This document shows positions 1-12,724 of a stretch of DNA of 64,000 nucleotides, one piece after another; positions within the stretch are counted from its first letter, which is position 1; each line of letters opens with the position of its first letter. The stretch lies in NCBI RefSeq assembly GCF_037975245.1, contig NC_092583.1:477764-541763 (forward strand), written 5' to 3'. The notes beneath the pieces were generated by a model, which saw only the letters and a program-made list of their open reading frames with translations, made no database searches and was not told the DNA's origin. The translations under genes were made by a program, and so were the position numbers. Source of the DNA: Apostichopus japonicus. Taxonomy: Eukaryota; Echinodermata; Holothuroidea; Aspidochirotida; Stichopodidae.

Positions 1-408
1 ACAGTACAATGAATGCAGAACAATGGATAACAGAACAATGGATAACAGAGCAATGGATAACAGTACAAAAGAAAACAGTACAATTAATAACAGTACCATG
101 GATAACAGTACAATGGATAAAAGTACAATGGATAACAGTATAATGGATAACAGTACAATGGATAACAGTACAACTGATAACATTACAATGGATAACAGTA
201 CAATGGATAACAGTACAAAAGAAACAGTATAATGGATAACTACCATGGATAACAGTACAATGGAGAACAGTACAATGGATAACAGTACAATGGATAACAT
301 TACAAATGATAACAGTACCATGGATGACAGTAAAATGGATAACAGTATAATGGATAACTACCATGGATAACAGTAAAATGTATAACAGTACAATGGATAA
401 CATTACTT
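1..408 (+). repeat. 15-bp minisatellite
   Basis: About 27 imperfect copies of a 15-bp unit around CAGTACAATGGATAA, already under way at base 1, so its left edge is outside the window. Because 15 is a multiple of three, the array reads as repeated MDNST pentapeptides; this is a consequence of the period and not evidence of a gene. It ends at about 408. Confidence 0.95.
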
Positions 409-2596
409 TTACTGCCGTTTTAAGGCCGCATTTCAATTTAACTGACATATGTACTCATCAAGGTATTGGAGAACTGTGGTCCACCCTGCAGACAGGAACA
501 CCCAATCTTCAGGATTTACTTACTCTTGGTGATCCTTGGAGATGCTCCCCTCATTCCTTTCCTATCCCACCCATTCATCTTCCTCCATCTCTTGACTCAT
601 GTCTGTTTCCAGATAGAAGATGTCATAGTCATACATGGTTAACCTTTTTGTTATGGCAACCCTTTGAATATACAAGAGGTTAAGTACATTAAACTGGAGT
701 TTAGAAGCTAAAGACAGCAGCCAAACCTTACTAGGTTTGATGAGGTTTGTGCAGGAAAAGGTTTGAAAGTTGTTGTCTCCTAGGGTAACATGGTGAGTCT
801 TGAAGTACTTACCAGAAGTTAAGGACTGGTTTGATGACAGTTCCCTACATATGCATCTTGTATTGATTTATAACTTTGGCACTGGAATACAAAGTGACTT
901 GTGGCTACAAAATTGTTGGACCTCCATCAAGAAAAATGAAATATTGATGCCTTTTTGGCCTTGATATATGGACAGGCTTGGGGCATTTGAAATGTTTGAT
1001 GGTTTCACCAGATACTGGGAATTCTAAGTGCTACATCTTCATGGAAAATCATGGAAAGAATTACAGATGGTTTCTACAGGCGTGATTGATGGACATGGTC
1101 AAGACTTTTGAATGGACCGTGCAATGGTCTTGTTTGTGTACTATGGGGAAATAGTTGAAAAATAGTTCTCAGAGGTTAACAGCACTTTGTGCATGGTTGA
1201 ATTCCAAACACCAGATACAGCTTATGAATGTCTTGAGAGTATTTGTGAAGTCCCAGTTTTTCTGCTCCTTCTCATTGTATATTCAAGCATTTTAAATTCT
1301 GCTTGCACAGTGCAGTACATTCAATCTTTGATCTGTCACTATGTATGCAGCGTAAGTTTGCATGATAAAACTAACAGTGAAATGTTACCACTCCTTTTGC
1401 CATCAAGGAGTCAAAATGAAAATGAACTCCTTTCAAGGAGCAATATTTTGGAGAAACTCAGCAGATAATTAAGAGCCTATTTATCAGTCAGCAATAACTA
1501 AATGCTTTTTGAGCAGATTCCCTCTCACATGTCAACCAACAGTAAATGTTCTGCTCAGAGTACTATGTGAGGGGCCGGACATTTCAGTGTTAATTGTGTG
1601 GAATGTGGGTGAGGGAGGAACAAACTCGATGATTTCTTTGATGTAGTGACTGGCGATATATTGTGTGACCTGGGGATGGGGAGAATGTTGGGGTGGAAAT
1701 GGGGAATTGGTAAAATTTAATGAGCAAAACTACTCCCTGGTTCTGCACGGATGCCTGGAGAAATAAGAGAAAAAACTGGAGGAAGTCTACCAAGGGAAAA
1801 CAACTGGTTTGGAATTTTTTTTTAACAACAACTGTTAACAAGCTTTGTCAAATCAATTTATAAATTTTAAAAGAGGAATTTTTCTTGCCTCTTTCCACCT
1901 TGGATATCATTCTAGTACCTCTTCTGTCTTAATCTTTGATGATGGTGGGCTTGGTCATGTCAGTCAATCTCTCCTCCCCCCCAACTCCCCCCCCCCGACA
2001 TCTTAAAACCTGAACAGCCAGCCAAGAGTTTCTTTGAGGATTGATTGGTAGGCTAGCTACGTAGACACCTGTCTGTGATCTCTTCATACGCAAGAGGAAG
2101 TTGTAAGTATTTCCGAACATGAGTGTGCTTGTCATGTTGATACATAACTGGCAATCCGTTATGCGGCCATTTCGGGATGTTTCAAAATCTTTCATCAATT
2201 TATGGCGTCACTAACAAATTGGATAACTCTAAGAAACAGGAAGCTTTTGCAAGTGGGTAAAAAAGAACCTGATATAATGCTTAAGAGGACTGGAGACCTT
2301 CAGCGTACTTGCACAAGGAGGGATGTATCATTCTGAAATGCCTTTTGAAAATTGATCTTTTCCAGGGGTTCGTGGCTAGGAAGTAAATCTTTTAGCTTTC
2401 ATGTAAGCAAATATGCCCTGCCATAAAGGGTTCGATTTGTGGTATTTCGATCATATCAATATTGGTCGGTTGTTCTTTATGAAGGAAGATTGTTATTAAA
2501 ATCTGAGTGGGATTTGCTAGGAGGTCTGCTTGGAGCTGTAACAGGAGATGAAATCTTTGCTTAATCTTGTCTTTGAAATTACCTATCAGAAGTTAG

Positions 2597-2692
2597 CTCT
2601 GTTTTAGTACACAAGTGTCCCTACTTTGCCATGAGTTTAGCTATCTCTGTTTTAGTACACAAGTGTCCCTACTTTGACATGAGTTTAGCAGT
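2597..2692 (+). repeat. 48-bp tandem duplication
   Basis: Two adjacent 48-bp copies, starting CTCTGTTTTAGTACACAAGT at 2597 and 2645, differ by a few bases. Confidence 0.9.
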
Positions 2693-4032
2693 TCCATGAA
2701 TGAGAGTCAGTCTACCCCTAGAGAGATGAGTCAGTGTGAGAGATGCTATTTGGTCATATGGCTTTGTAAACTAGATTTGAACAGGACCTTGCTAGCTAGG
2801 TTACAAAGAAAAGCACCCCTGATGGAATCTGCTTAGATCTCTAGTCCTACGATCAGGTAATTTTAATAGTCATCATTAGTGTACCCTTAGTTCTACATCC
2901 TCATACCCTCTAAATATTTAGCATTCCTCTCACTGTCTTCCAAGCCCCATTTCACCCCACCCACTGCCATCCTCACCCCACCCCATGGTCATCCAATCCA
3001 GGGTTTAAGTAATATTGTTGTCTCAAGGTAAACAGTTCACAACATCATTTGATTGTCACAACTGCAGTAAACAGTTTGGTGTCACAATCTTAACAATTAA
3101 CGAAGGAGGCAAATCTTTGTTTTCCTGATAACTTTTCTTCTCACTTTATAATTGATCCTTTTCAGTGTCACATGGTGACCTTCTGTATCTAGTTGAATAA
3201 TTTTTGACTGAAAAGATGGGACATGGATTGAATACTCTGGCATCTGCTACCTAAGGGATGAAACTCTAGAAACAGCGAAATGTGTTAAACTTACGCCACA
3301 AAGTTTGAGGCAGTTAATAATAACCTCTTACTTATAGTTTGATCAAACTACCTGTCAGTCCACAATTCTTAAGGATTAACAGAGAAAAATATCAGAATTG
3401 CAAAGGATGTTTACCGGCCAAGTATTCTTGGGTTGCATCTGAGTTGGTATTCTATGAAATGGATAAAGGTCCTTTTTGTGTTTCATTCATAAATGTTTTG
3501 ACAGGACTTTAACATGACATGGTATAAGCAGGTCATCCTGTTGACTTGCTAGTATAGGCAGATTCTCAGTCAACTAAATTGATGCTGGAAACAAATTGCA
3601 GAAGCTGGTACAAAAAGGAGAACATTGAAAATGATCTGAGCTACAGATCTCAGGAGAATATATCACTGTTACATCTCCTCAAATGGTTTGTCATCGACAG
3701 ACACTTTGATTGCTAATCTGGGAGTTGTGTATTTAACAAGCTGAGTTAGGTATATAGTATTTGGTCTCTGTAGCATCTGAACAAATTTGGATAATTGTAA
3801 CTTTTCTTTTAACAAATCACACTTGACTGGTTGGGTAAGGAGAGCTCATACTCTCATAGGATCCAACAACTGTTGTTATTCAAAGCAGTAGAAATACAAA
3901 TGAATTTTTTAATGTGTGCTCTCGTAAGATATTTAGTTAAGCAAAGTTTACAAAGCTGTATGAGACATGTTGCATCCCAATATTTTTTTATTTGAATTTT
4001 TGTTTTCATCTCTTTTGATTTTCTTTCCTTAA

Positions 4033-5082
4033 AGGAGAAATAAACGCTGGGGTTTTGCAGTGACTTCATAGGATAATATTCTTAAACCCTCTGTGAAACA
4101 ACTACTCGAAACTACCTTTCCTACCTTTCCTACCTTTCCAGGGATTATTATAATTATGATAATTTTTTTCCACACCTACTGTGTTGGCAGCCATTATGTT
4201 AATTTCGATAACGAGGGCGCTTCAAAAATGACATCAGCGAGCCACATCGTGAGTTAAACAATTCCCGTCTCTGCATATGAGTTGTACACTTGCTCTTGGA
4301 GAGTGTTTAAAAGTTGATGCAAAATACCGGAGTGCCAAGCATTTGGTTGTGTAAACAGGAGAGGAGAGGGGAGGACAGAGCAGGGAAGGGAAAAACGATA
4401 TGTTATTCCTGACAGGAAAAGGTTTCCTGAGAAAAGAGAACACACAAAAGCACCAGGCTTGCCCCTCCATCGCAGAACTGTTACTAGTGTTGGCAGTACT
4501 AGCATCAGAGTAACTGCCAGTGTCAGCCACAGATGGAGTGTTTAGCAAGCTCTAGGTCTCGTTGTCTCAGTTCCTCAAGTCCAAATGCATCCATGTTCAA
4601 TATTTTTTTTTAAACCTTGAGTCCGGAAAGTATTTTGGTAGAAACATTTGACTAGCTATTGCCTTAGTTATTGTGAACGGTGCGTAGGACATGTAAGATA
4701 GGTTTCACTGTCATGGAAATACAGCTGTAGTAAAACCCTCAATATTTAAATAAAAACACACACTTTTCTACTGTTAAAACTAGAACGTATTATAAATGAA
4801 AACGAGATTTTTTATCTAACACTTTATATTTCTTTCTCTTTTGCTTTTGCAATTTTAATTATTGTTGGAATTGTCAACACTTTTCTGTTGAAATGCGATA
4901 GGTGGCTCGCTTATGTCACAAAAAGTCAGAATTCAAACAAAAATGGCGAATGCCATGGGTGACAATTAAATCGATTTTTAAGGTTGAAAGAAATGTTTCA
5001 AGGATTCGTGTTGCTTCTGTCGAAAAGAGTGTACTGTAAAACGGTAATCTGTAAGCAGAAAATTCTAGGGTTTATTTCTCCT
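4033..5082. mobile_element. TTAA-flanked inverted-repeat element (piggyBac-like MITE)
   Basis: The left end TTAA (4029-4032) is followed by AGGAGAAATAAAC; the right end is the exact inverse, GTTTATTTCTCCT, followed by TTAA (5083-5086). The inverted homology continues inward with indels: AGCGAGCCAC at 4236-4245 matches GTGGCTCGCT at 4902-4911, giving long terminal inverted repeats of about 200-230 bp. TTAA target duplication is typical of piggyBac-type elements. No transposase frame is present in the 1,050 bp, so it would be non-autonomous. A small 9-bp repeat (CTACCTTTC) lies inside the left arm. Confidence 0.75.
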
Positions 5083-5345
5083 TTAAGTGGTCTCATGTCC
5101 AATGTCAAACCAGGAACTTACCTTACTTCCATGTCCTTCTTTACTCTTCCAATGTCTTTGTATTACCTTTGAATGTTATGAAAACTTCAAGTTTGCCATT
5201 GGGTTGATCTTGAGCGCTTAGTGCAGGCTTGGAACATGTTCCCTGGAGTTGCCTGTGCCCCACCCCTAGGGGAGACCATGCATCAAACTCACTTAAGCCC
5301 CAAGTGATGCATTAGTACTGCTGGACTGTGGTAGTTGTTGAAAAA

Positions 5346-5851
5346 TTTGATTCCTTAAAGAGGTATATATCATTGGGTGGACATTGGTGTAGTTACAATG
5401 CACCGAGTATAAATGGGAATTTGATTCCTTAAAGAGGTATATATCATTGGGTGGACATTGGTGTAGTTACAATGTACAGAATATAAATGGGAATTTGATT
5501 CCTTAAAGAGGTATATATCATTGGGTGGACATTGATGAAGTTACAATGTAGAGAGTATACATGGGACATTGGATTCCTTAAAGATGTATTCATTGGGTGG
5601 ACATTGATGAAGTTACAATGTACAGAGTATACATGGGACATTGGATTCCTTAAAGATGTATTCATTGGGTGGACATTGGTGTAGGTTACAATGTACACAG
5701 TATAAATGTGAAATTTGATTCCTTAAAGAGGTATATCTTTGGGTGGACATTTGTGTAGTTACAATGTACATAGTAGAAATGGGAAATTTGCTTCCTTAAA
5801 GAAGTATATCATTGGGTGGACATTGCTGTAGTTACAATGTACAGAGTTAAA
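5346..5851 (+). repeat. 74-bp minisatellite, about 7 copies
   Basis: The unit begins TTTGATTCCTTAAAGAGGTA and includes CATTGGGTGGACATTGGTG; starts at 5346, 5420 and 5494 show the 74-bp period. Later copies carry small deletions in the TATATATC part. Confidence 0.93.
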
Positions 5852-6551
5852 ATGGTTTCTAGTTGCACAAGAATGTAATGATGTTGACATTTCTGAAACA
5901 TGGGTGTATTGGGCATAACTGAGCTAAAATATCCCACTTACTGATATATCAGCAACCATATATAATTAATAATCGTTGGTTAACATACTTGTAATTGGTA
6001 CTTATAGTTATTAAGGCAAACCATAGCACATTTATTTTCTTGTTTCTATCATGGGTGAGCATACACTTATTTAGCTAATGTTATATTGATAAAAACCTTT
6101 TATCTAATATGGTTCTGCTCAATTTATGTCTAAGTAAGATTTTACTTGTTGTGCACATATGCATATTGTAGGAATGAAAAAACAATTCACTAGTTTAGAG
6201 AAGTGCTTAGATCACTCTACAGTAGCATTATAGTAGCCATGCACAACTAACAACTGATTTCCTCTGGAGACATTTCTTTAGAAAGTAGTTGGTCTCCTAG
6301 GAGATAGAAATGTAGTCTTATATGTACTAATGTACACACTTTTTCAAGCTAATTGCAGTCGTGATATTCTATTTTGGGTGATTTTTGCATTGTTTGCCTC
6401 AAAATGGAAGAACTCATTGTCAACCAATTTATTGTATTGCTTTTAATAGTGATGATTGTACCACTTTAGGTAAAACTGTTGTGATGTGTAACATTGCAGT
6501 AAGAGTTTGAAAAGAAAAGGAAGAGATGAGATATGAATAGGTTCTTTGAAC

Positions 6552-7346
6552 TATTGTACTGTAGTGTACTGTATTGTAGTACTGTACTGTAGTACTATAC
6601 TGTAGTCCTGTAGTGTAGTACTGTACTGTAGTACTGTACTGTACTGGATAGTACTGTACTGTAGTACTGTACTGTAGTACTGTACTGTAGCACTGTACTG
6701 TAGTACTGTACTGTACTTACTGTACTGTAGTACTGTACTGTAGTACTGTACTGTAGTACTGTACTACAGCACAGTACTGTACTGTACTTACTGTACTGTA
6801 GTACTGTACTATAGTACTGCACTGTACTGGATAGTACTGTACTGTAGTACTGTACTGTAGTACTGTACTGTAGCACTGTACTGTAGTACTGTACTGTACT
6901 TACTGTACTGTAGTACTGTAGTACTGTACTGTAGTACTGTACTGTAGTACTGTACTACAGCACAGTACTGTACTGTAGTACTGTACTGTACTTACTGTAC
7001 TGTAGTACTGTACTGTAGTACTGTACTACAGCACAGTACTGTACTGTACTGTAGTACTGTACTTACTGTACTGTAGTACTGTACTGTAGTACTGTACTTT
7101 AGTAATGTACTGTAGTACAGTACTACAGTACAGTACAGTACTGTACTGTACTGTAGTACTGTGCTGTAGTACTGTACTGTAGTACTGTACTGTAGTACTG
7201 TACTGTAGTAATGTACTGTAGTACAGTACTACAGTACAGTACTACAGTACAGTACTGTACTGTACTGTAGTACTGTAGTACTGTACTGTAGTACTGTACT
7301 GTAGTACTGTACAGTAGTACTGTACTTTAGTACTGTACTTTATTAG
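6552..7346. repeat. 13-bp TACTG/TAG array with strand-inverted blocks
   Basis: A nearly 800-bp array built from TACTGTACTGTAG, rich in the palindromes GTAC and AGTACT. Blocks near 6770, 6955, 7030, 7115-7135 and 7220-7250 switch to the inverse reading (TACTACAGTACAG), so adjacent blocks can pair with one another. Confidence 0.93.
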
Positions 7347-8032
7347 TATGCTGTAGTGTATTAATGCAAACTGTTTCTGTGACACATGATACAGCCCTTC
7401 TCTGATGATGTAAATATTTAGCAGCATCCTGTCAACATCTTTCTGTTAAGTTCACCTATTCACCTTCCATCAATCCAAACACCTTGTCACTCCATCGATT
7501 TGGGTCACAAGTAAATATCATGTGCTTCCTCATCCTCGGGTTGTCAGCAACTGAGGAAACTGCTTTGATACTGGATGCTTATGAATATTTATAGTTAACT
7601 TTGATGATGGCCTAGTAGCCCAGATTTACAGCAGGCTTTTCTTTAAGGTGACCCCTGTAGTATTTATTAAAGTACCATTCTCAATACTTGTGTGATTGGC
7701 CACCCTCTGGGCTATGATCGGGTCTTTCTAGCATTGCATACCATTTTACACCGATCATCATTAATTTTGACCTAAATTTGCTCAACTCACACATCTTTCT
7801 CAAAGGTTATGTTGTTGCAAAGGTTAACTTAAAAAAATTATACATACTGATAAAAGTAACTCAATTCCTGGCTAAGATAGTTTCAGAATGTTATTTGGAG
7901 GAAAGTTTGGAATAGTGTTGGCTATTTAGTGCACACATGTACTTTGCTTGGCTGTTTGTGGTGAGATAGACCTAATTAACAGCGAATTGTGAGCAATCGA
8001 ATTGAAAGTGGCAGTCTGACTTTGAATTGGTT

Positions 8033-8210
8033 AGTCTGGAACACCAGTCAATGTTGCAATACTATCAACTAGACACTTGTATAGTCTGGAACACCAGTCA
8101 ATGTTGCTGGGCCTTGTCTTACAAGCATGTTGTAATGCTATCAACTAGACAAGTGTGTAGTCTGGAACACCAGTCAATGTTGCAATGCTATCAACTAGAC
8201 ACTTGTATAG
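8033..8210 (+). repeat. 50-bp minisatellite, 3 copies
   Basis: Copies starting AGTCTGGAACACCAGTCAAT at 8033, 8083 and 8159. The second copy carries a 26-bp insertion, CTGGGCCTTGTCTTAC with neighbouring bases. Confidence 0.9.
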
Positions 8211-8273
8211 TTATATTTTGCAAAATGAGTAATTAAATACCAAGTAGAAACATATATTCGTGGAGGCTGTATT

Positions 8274-8495
8274 ACAGTATGTTCTGAGGGATAAGTCTTA
8301 TGTTCTGAGGCATATATCCTATGTTCTGAGGGATATGTCCTATGTTCTGAGGGATATGTCCTATGTTCTGAGGGATATGTCCTGTGCGCTGAGGGATATG
8401 TCTTATGTTCTGAGGGATATGTCTTATGTTCTGAGGGATATGTCTTATGTTCTGAGGGATATGTCTTATGTTCTGAGGGATATGTCTGCTTTGAT
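8274..8495 (+). repeat. 21-bp minisatellite, about 10 copies
   Basis: The unit TATGTTCTGAGGGATATGTC plus one base, with degenerate outliers to about 8607. The period is a multiple of three, so open frames appear on both strands; none looks like a gene. Confidence 0.94.
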
Positions 8496-10239
8496 AAGGA
8501 TACATGTAAGGGTTTTGTCTTTGTTTTGAGGGATATGTCTAACTTCAAGGGGATATACCAGAGGGATATTGTGTAGAATCACAGGGATGCAGGTCTGAGG
8601 GATATGTCCATAAAAGTAACAATTGATCACATTCACCTGAATCATGCCATATGGTTCAAGGTTTTTACACCCAACTAGTTGACATATAGTCTTTATAGTA
8701 CACTGCATGTACCCGATAAATTTACCATTTAAGAACATTAAACAAACATACAGTATATGAGATTGTGCTTGATTCTCCTTGACTTGACTGTACACCACTG
8801 GGTAGAATAAATAGGTTAAAATTAAACTGGCTAATTATTGAGTCACCTTTGCTCTGTGGATATATTTGTGTAGTTTTAAGTCGAATCAGTTACAATCATT
8901 TATGTACAAAATTCGTAAATTTGAATTGAAATATTTTAACTACCAAGTTTTACGTCATTAGTCTGAATGTATGATTGCATGGAGCTGCCAGAAAAGAGTC
9001 ACAAAAAAAAAACTGGAAAAACAAATCAATCTGCGTACATTTGTCCGGAAGGACGACAAGAAAGTCATTAAAACACCTCAAAAATGATAGAAGTGGTGTT
9101 GTTTGTAGTACAGTGTCATTGACTTTTGTTAACTCAGCCTTGATGTTACCAATTGGCACATTTCTAAATTTACATGTTTTGTTCATTTGTCTTTATATTG
9201 AGTGTTCATGTCTTCCAATGGTTCAATATTCTGCTGGAGGCCTCTGACTGGAACTGCTCCTGTTTTCTCTCATTAAGGAGAGAAAGATATTTAAATTGCC
9301 TGCAAGAGGAATGAGACAGTGAAGTGGTGTGAATTGGTCCTCTGGGAAATGTTTACTCTCAGACCTTTGCTAGGTACTAATGAAGAGCTCGTAAACCTGG
9401 GAATCTCTTATATTTATAATTGTATGTTCATTGTACTTTGTAAGTAATAGTGACATGTTCTAGATGATTTGTGTTTTTGATTAATTGATTATGACTTGTA
9501 TCAAATAACCAAAGGTAAAAAGTAGCGGAATATGGGTGGAACACAGGGCAAGGAAGATTTCATGTGGTGCCACCATTTATTAAAACAAATTAGAAACCAG
9601 TAAAAATGAATAAATATTACAATAAACAGTGCAATAGACATATCAATAAAAGCTGTTTTTAGATATTAATTAATATTCCTTTCATAGAAAAGGTTACTGT
9701 AGGTCTTCATATAAAAGTGGTGTACTATTTATCAATGGATCATGTATGTATTTGAGGTAAAGAGTAACCTTAAGTCACTGTCAATAAAAGCCAAATTGTT
9801 TTATAAAGAAGCTAACCTTTGATCGCATAATATAGGTATCAACAAAAAATTACTGCTGAATTATAAATCATAATTTCTCTGCCCTTTCACTGTATGGGTT
9901 CCAGGTTCTTTTTGTGCTTTTGCAATATATCTACTTTTCCACATCTTTTGCATTGACAAGAAAGAAGGTATTTGCCTTTGTTTTCATTTATGATGTCATG
10001 TAATAATAACTCTTCTCCTAACCCTCTGCCTTGCCTCACCTCTACCCCACCCCACCCATCCTTACCAGACAAGTGAATGCAAACATGGAACAGTCATTAC
10101 AAAGGTTTATTGTAAGGCTGACATACCTTGATGAATAGCTCGATGATAGTGGTGCATTTAAACAAGAATGCAATCTTTATCAAGTCTTTGACAAAGATCT
10201 CCCGTTTGTTTTCTTTCTCACTTTACAACCACTTACTCT

Positions 10240-10637
10240 GGCCTCCTGGTCGTTTTACTGACAGCATAATCAATGCGCATGTTTATCAAAAGTCAAACCA
10301 CTGAGATTTCTATCATAATACATCATCTTGATTGGTCAATAGGTTTGTCACAGGTTCATGTTTATGTAAACAATCTCTTTCTCCTTTAGCCTACATTCAA
10401 CATTCATGTAGTAAGTTGTCAAGATTTTTACAACAACTCATACTGGCTCCTGGTCGTTTTACTGACAGCATAATCAATGCGCATGTTTATCAAAAGTCAA
10501 ACCACTCAAGATTTCTATCATAATACATCATCTTGATTGGTCAATAGGTTTGTCACAGGTTCATGTTTATGTAAACAATCTCTTTCTCCTTTAGCCTGCA
10601 TTCAACATTCATGTAGTACGTTTTCAAGATTTTTGTC
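10240..10637 (+). repeat. 204-bp tandem duplication
   Basis: CTCCTGGTCGTTTTACTGAC occurs at 10243 and 10447, and the following roughly 190 bp match closely (GCGCATGTTTATCAAAAGTC in both). The copies are nearly identical, suggesting a recent event. Confidence 0.93.
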
Positions 10638-11407
10638 ATAAAGCATAACAAATTGGCCAATTCGTAAATTAACATTAATTTATATCAATTAACTGCTCCC
10701 TAATGTGCACTTTTGTTTAATTATTAAAGTGTCACCAATGTAGGACAAATTATTTGCAGGTCTCGTTATATTCTCGGAATTCAAAATCCAAAGACATGCA
10801 GAATCAATATAACGGATGACTCATTTCGATTTTTGTACTATTTTATTGTTTTATATGTTTTGCTCTTCATTATACTTATTTCGGAACATCTTGTGAATTC
10901 TGGAGGAAGTCGATAACATTTGATATCCTTAATCTCCCAAGCCTGGGGCCTAGCTACTTGAACATGGATGGCCAGTATTACTGAAAGTTTCCAGTTCCCA
11001 TTTTGCTTCTCTTCATTTTTTGGCTGGAACTAAGATTGTAGTCAGGCTCCAACCTCCCTCATGGCTCTTTTATCTTGTGACCTTCATTCATGGAAATAAA
11101 AAATCTTGGAATCAAAGATCAGGTTTGGTCATTGGGAATGGGAACGGCACCTGGGACTATGTACATGCGTGCTATCAGATTGCAAGTGATTTCATCAGGT
11201 AGCACTTCGTTATCATTAAGTTGTGCATTCTCAATCAGATTTTTTTCTTCTGGCTTCTCATTGCTCTTCACATGTGTAGGAGATGCATCTACAACATAAC
11301 AATGATAGGGCCAGTATGGTTAAATAGTTGTTATTACATAATTTTACCAAGCATACTTAATGTCTAATTAACATGTAGATGTGCCACTACAATGTTGATA
11401 GCTGCTG

Positions 11408-11680
11408 TTTGTGGGAATACATCATGTTGGAATGAGTAAAACATCATGTTGGAATACCCAGGGACAGGTAAACCATCATGTGGACATGGGGACACCATCA
11501 TGTTAGAATGGGTAAACCATCATGTGGGCAAGGGACACCATGTTGGAATGGGTAAACCATTATTATGAACATGGGGACACCATCATGTTGGAATGGGTAT
11601 ACCATCATGTGGACATGGGGACACCATGTTGGAATGGGTATACCATCATGTTGGCATGAGGACACCATCATGTTGGAATC
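11408..11680 (+). repeat. Irregular minisatellite of about 40 bp
   Basis: Alternating blocks of CATCATGTTGGAATGGGTAA and ACCATCATGTGGACATGGGG with variable spacing, six to seven copies. Confidence 0.88.
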
Positions 11681-12619
11681 TTGAGATGATAACTAAAAAA
11701 GAAAATGTTTAAAAGTTGTAAAAATTTTGTTCATATAATTATTGATGTAACGTACATGTTTGTGTTACTGCAACTGTGTGGGTCCATAGCTTGCTTACAT
11801 TTATTCTAGCTGAGATTCAGATGTGTGAAATATAAATCAGTTTATATCATTTTCTGACTTATTTTCTATTAATTGGGTATATTTGATGTTTGCAACAGTT
11901 CAAGCACTTGTCCTTCTGTTTAAACTTCCTGCCAGTTTTGTTCAATTTCTTGCATAAAGTCACAAATCAATATTGCTAAAGTAAGTACATGTACTTCCAA
12001 AAAAGTTTCTTAGAGATTGTAAACAGGAATGACTTAGTTAAGTAAAATTGACAAACATTTCCCTGAGCAAGAAAATCAATTTTGACTGCTATCCCAGAGC
12101 GGAAACAAGATGGAAAGGGCATAAGTGGTTTTTCTTCTGTTTCAAACTGTTGTGAAATTGTCTAACTTTCAGTGAATAATGTCTTACGGTATGAATTGCT
12201 TAAGGCTATCAACTTTGAAAGTTTGGTTGCTTCATGTGTGGGATAGTTCAAGGCAGACTTGTGGCTTTCCTTTGAATAGGAAGAAACTAAAAACAGAGAT
12301 CCAGTAAATTATTTGTACCTGGAAAAGTATTTGCTTGTTTTCTACTCACTGTTCTGTTAGTTTATGAGAACTTCTTTATCCCATCTTGTCTGTACTGATG
12401 TGTGCTGCTTTGCCTACTGTACAGGATGTATTGACTGAAGCGAGCCTAGGTTATGTAACAGTCAAATATCAACACCAGCTATGTCCCTGAACGGAAGTAT
12501 CCATTCATTTTCCTCCAATAAAACCATTAGTGCTGTTTTGGACATCACTGTAGTAACAGCTGCAACAGTGCTTATTTGATATTAGACATAATATTGTAAT
12601 TTTTTCCCATATTTTACAG

Positions 12620-12724
12620 GATTCAAGTTAATGACCAAATCATAGAAGTTGACGGTAACAGCCTTGTTGGTGTGAGCCAAGGATACGCTGCTTCAGTATT
12701 GAAAAACACTAAGGGAGAAGTCAA
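12620..12724 (+). CDS. PPP1R9A-like: Exon a: second half of the PDZ domain
   Basis: The acceptor TTTTACAG ends at 12619 and the donor GTAAGT starts at 12725. The exon begins with one base that completes an Arg codon and ends two bases into a codon (phase 2 on both sides). It reads [20 protein letters not shown], then [14 protein letters not shown], which is the neurabin PDZ from the third strand to the second helix and last strand. The GLGI-type carboxylate-binding loop lies in an upstream exon that is not in the window. Confidence 0.95.

Larger units (their letters stand above)
409..12619 (+). other. Probable long intron upstream of the PDZ exon
   Basis: No exon of the neurabin gene or of any other gene is recognised. 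Since exon a needs an upstream phase-2 exon encoding the first PDZ half, this stretch is most simply part of a single intron of at least 12.6 kb. It holds the repeats and the inverted-repeat element listed separately. A mixed C-run at 1976-1997 (G-rich on the minus strand) is also present. Other open frames here have no coding character. Confidence 0.6.

Noticed and set aside
1-683. Open frames rich in MDNST over the 15-bp repeat and the frame just after it
   Set aside because: The period of 15 makes any stop-free unit read through; there is no coding character outside the repeat.
8260-8548. Overlapping open frames on both strands at the 21-bp repeat
   Set aside because: Same cause: period divisible by three. 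Both strands being open is a repeat signature, not a gene.
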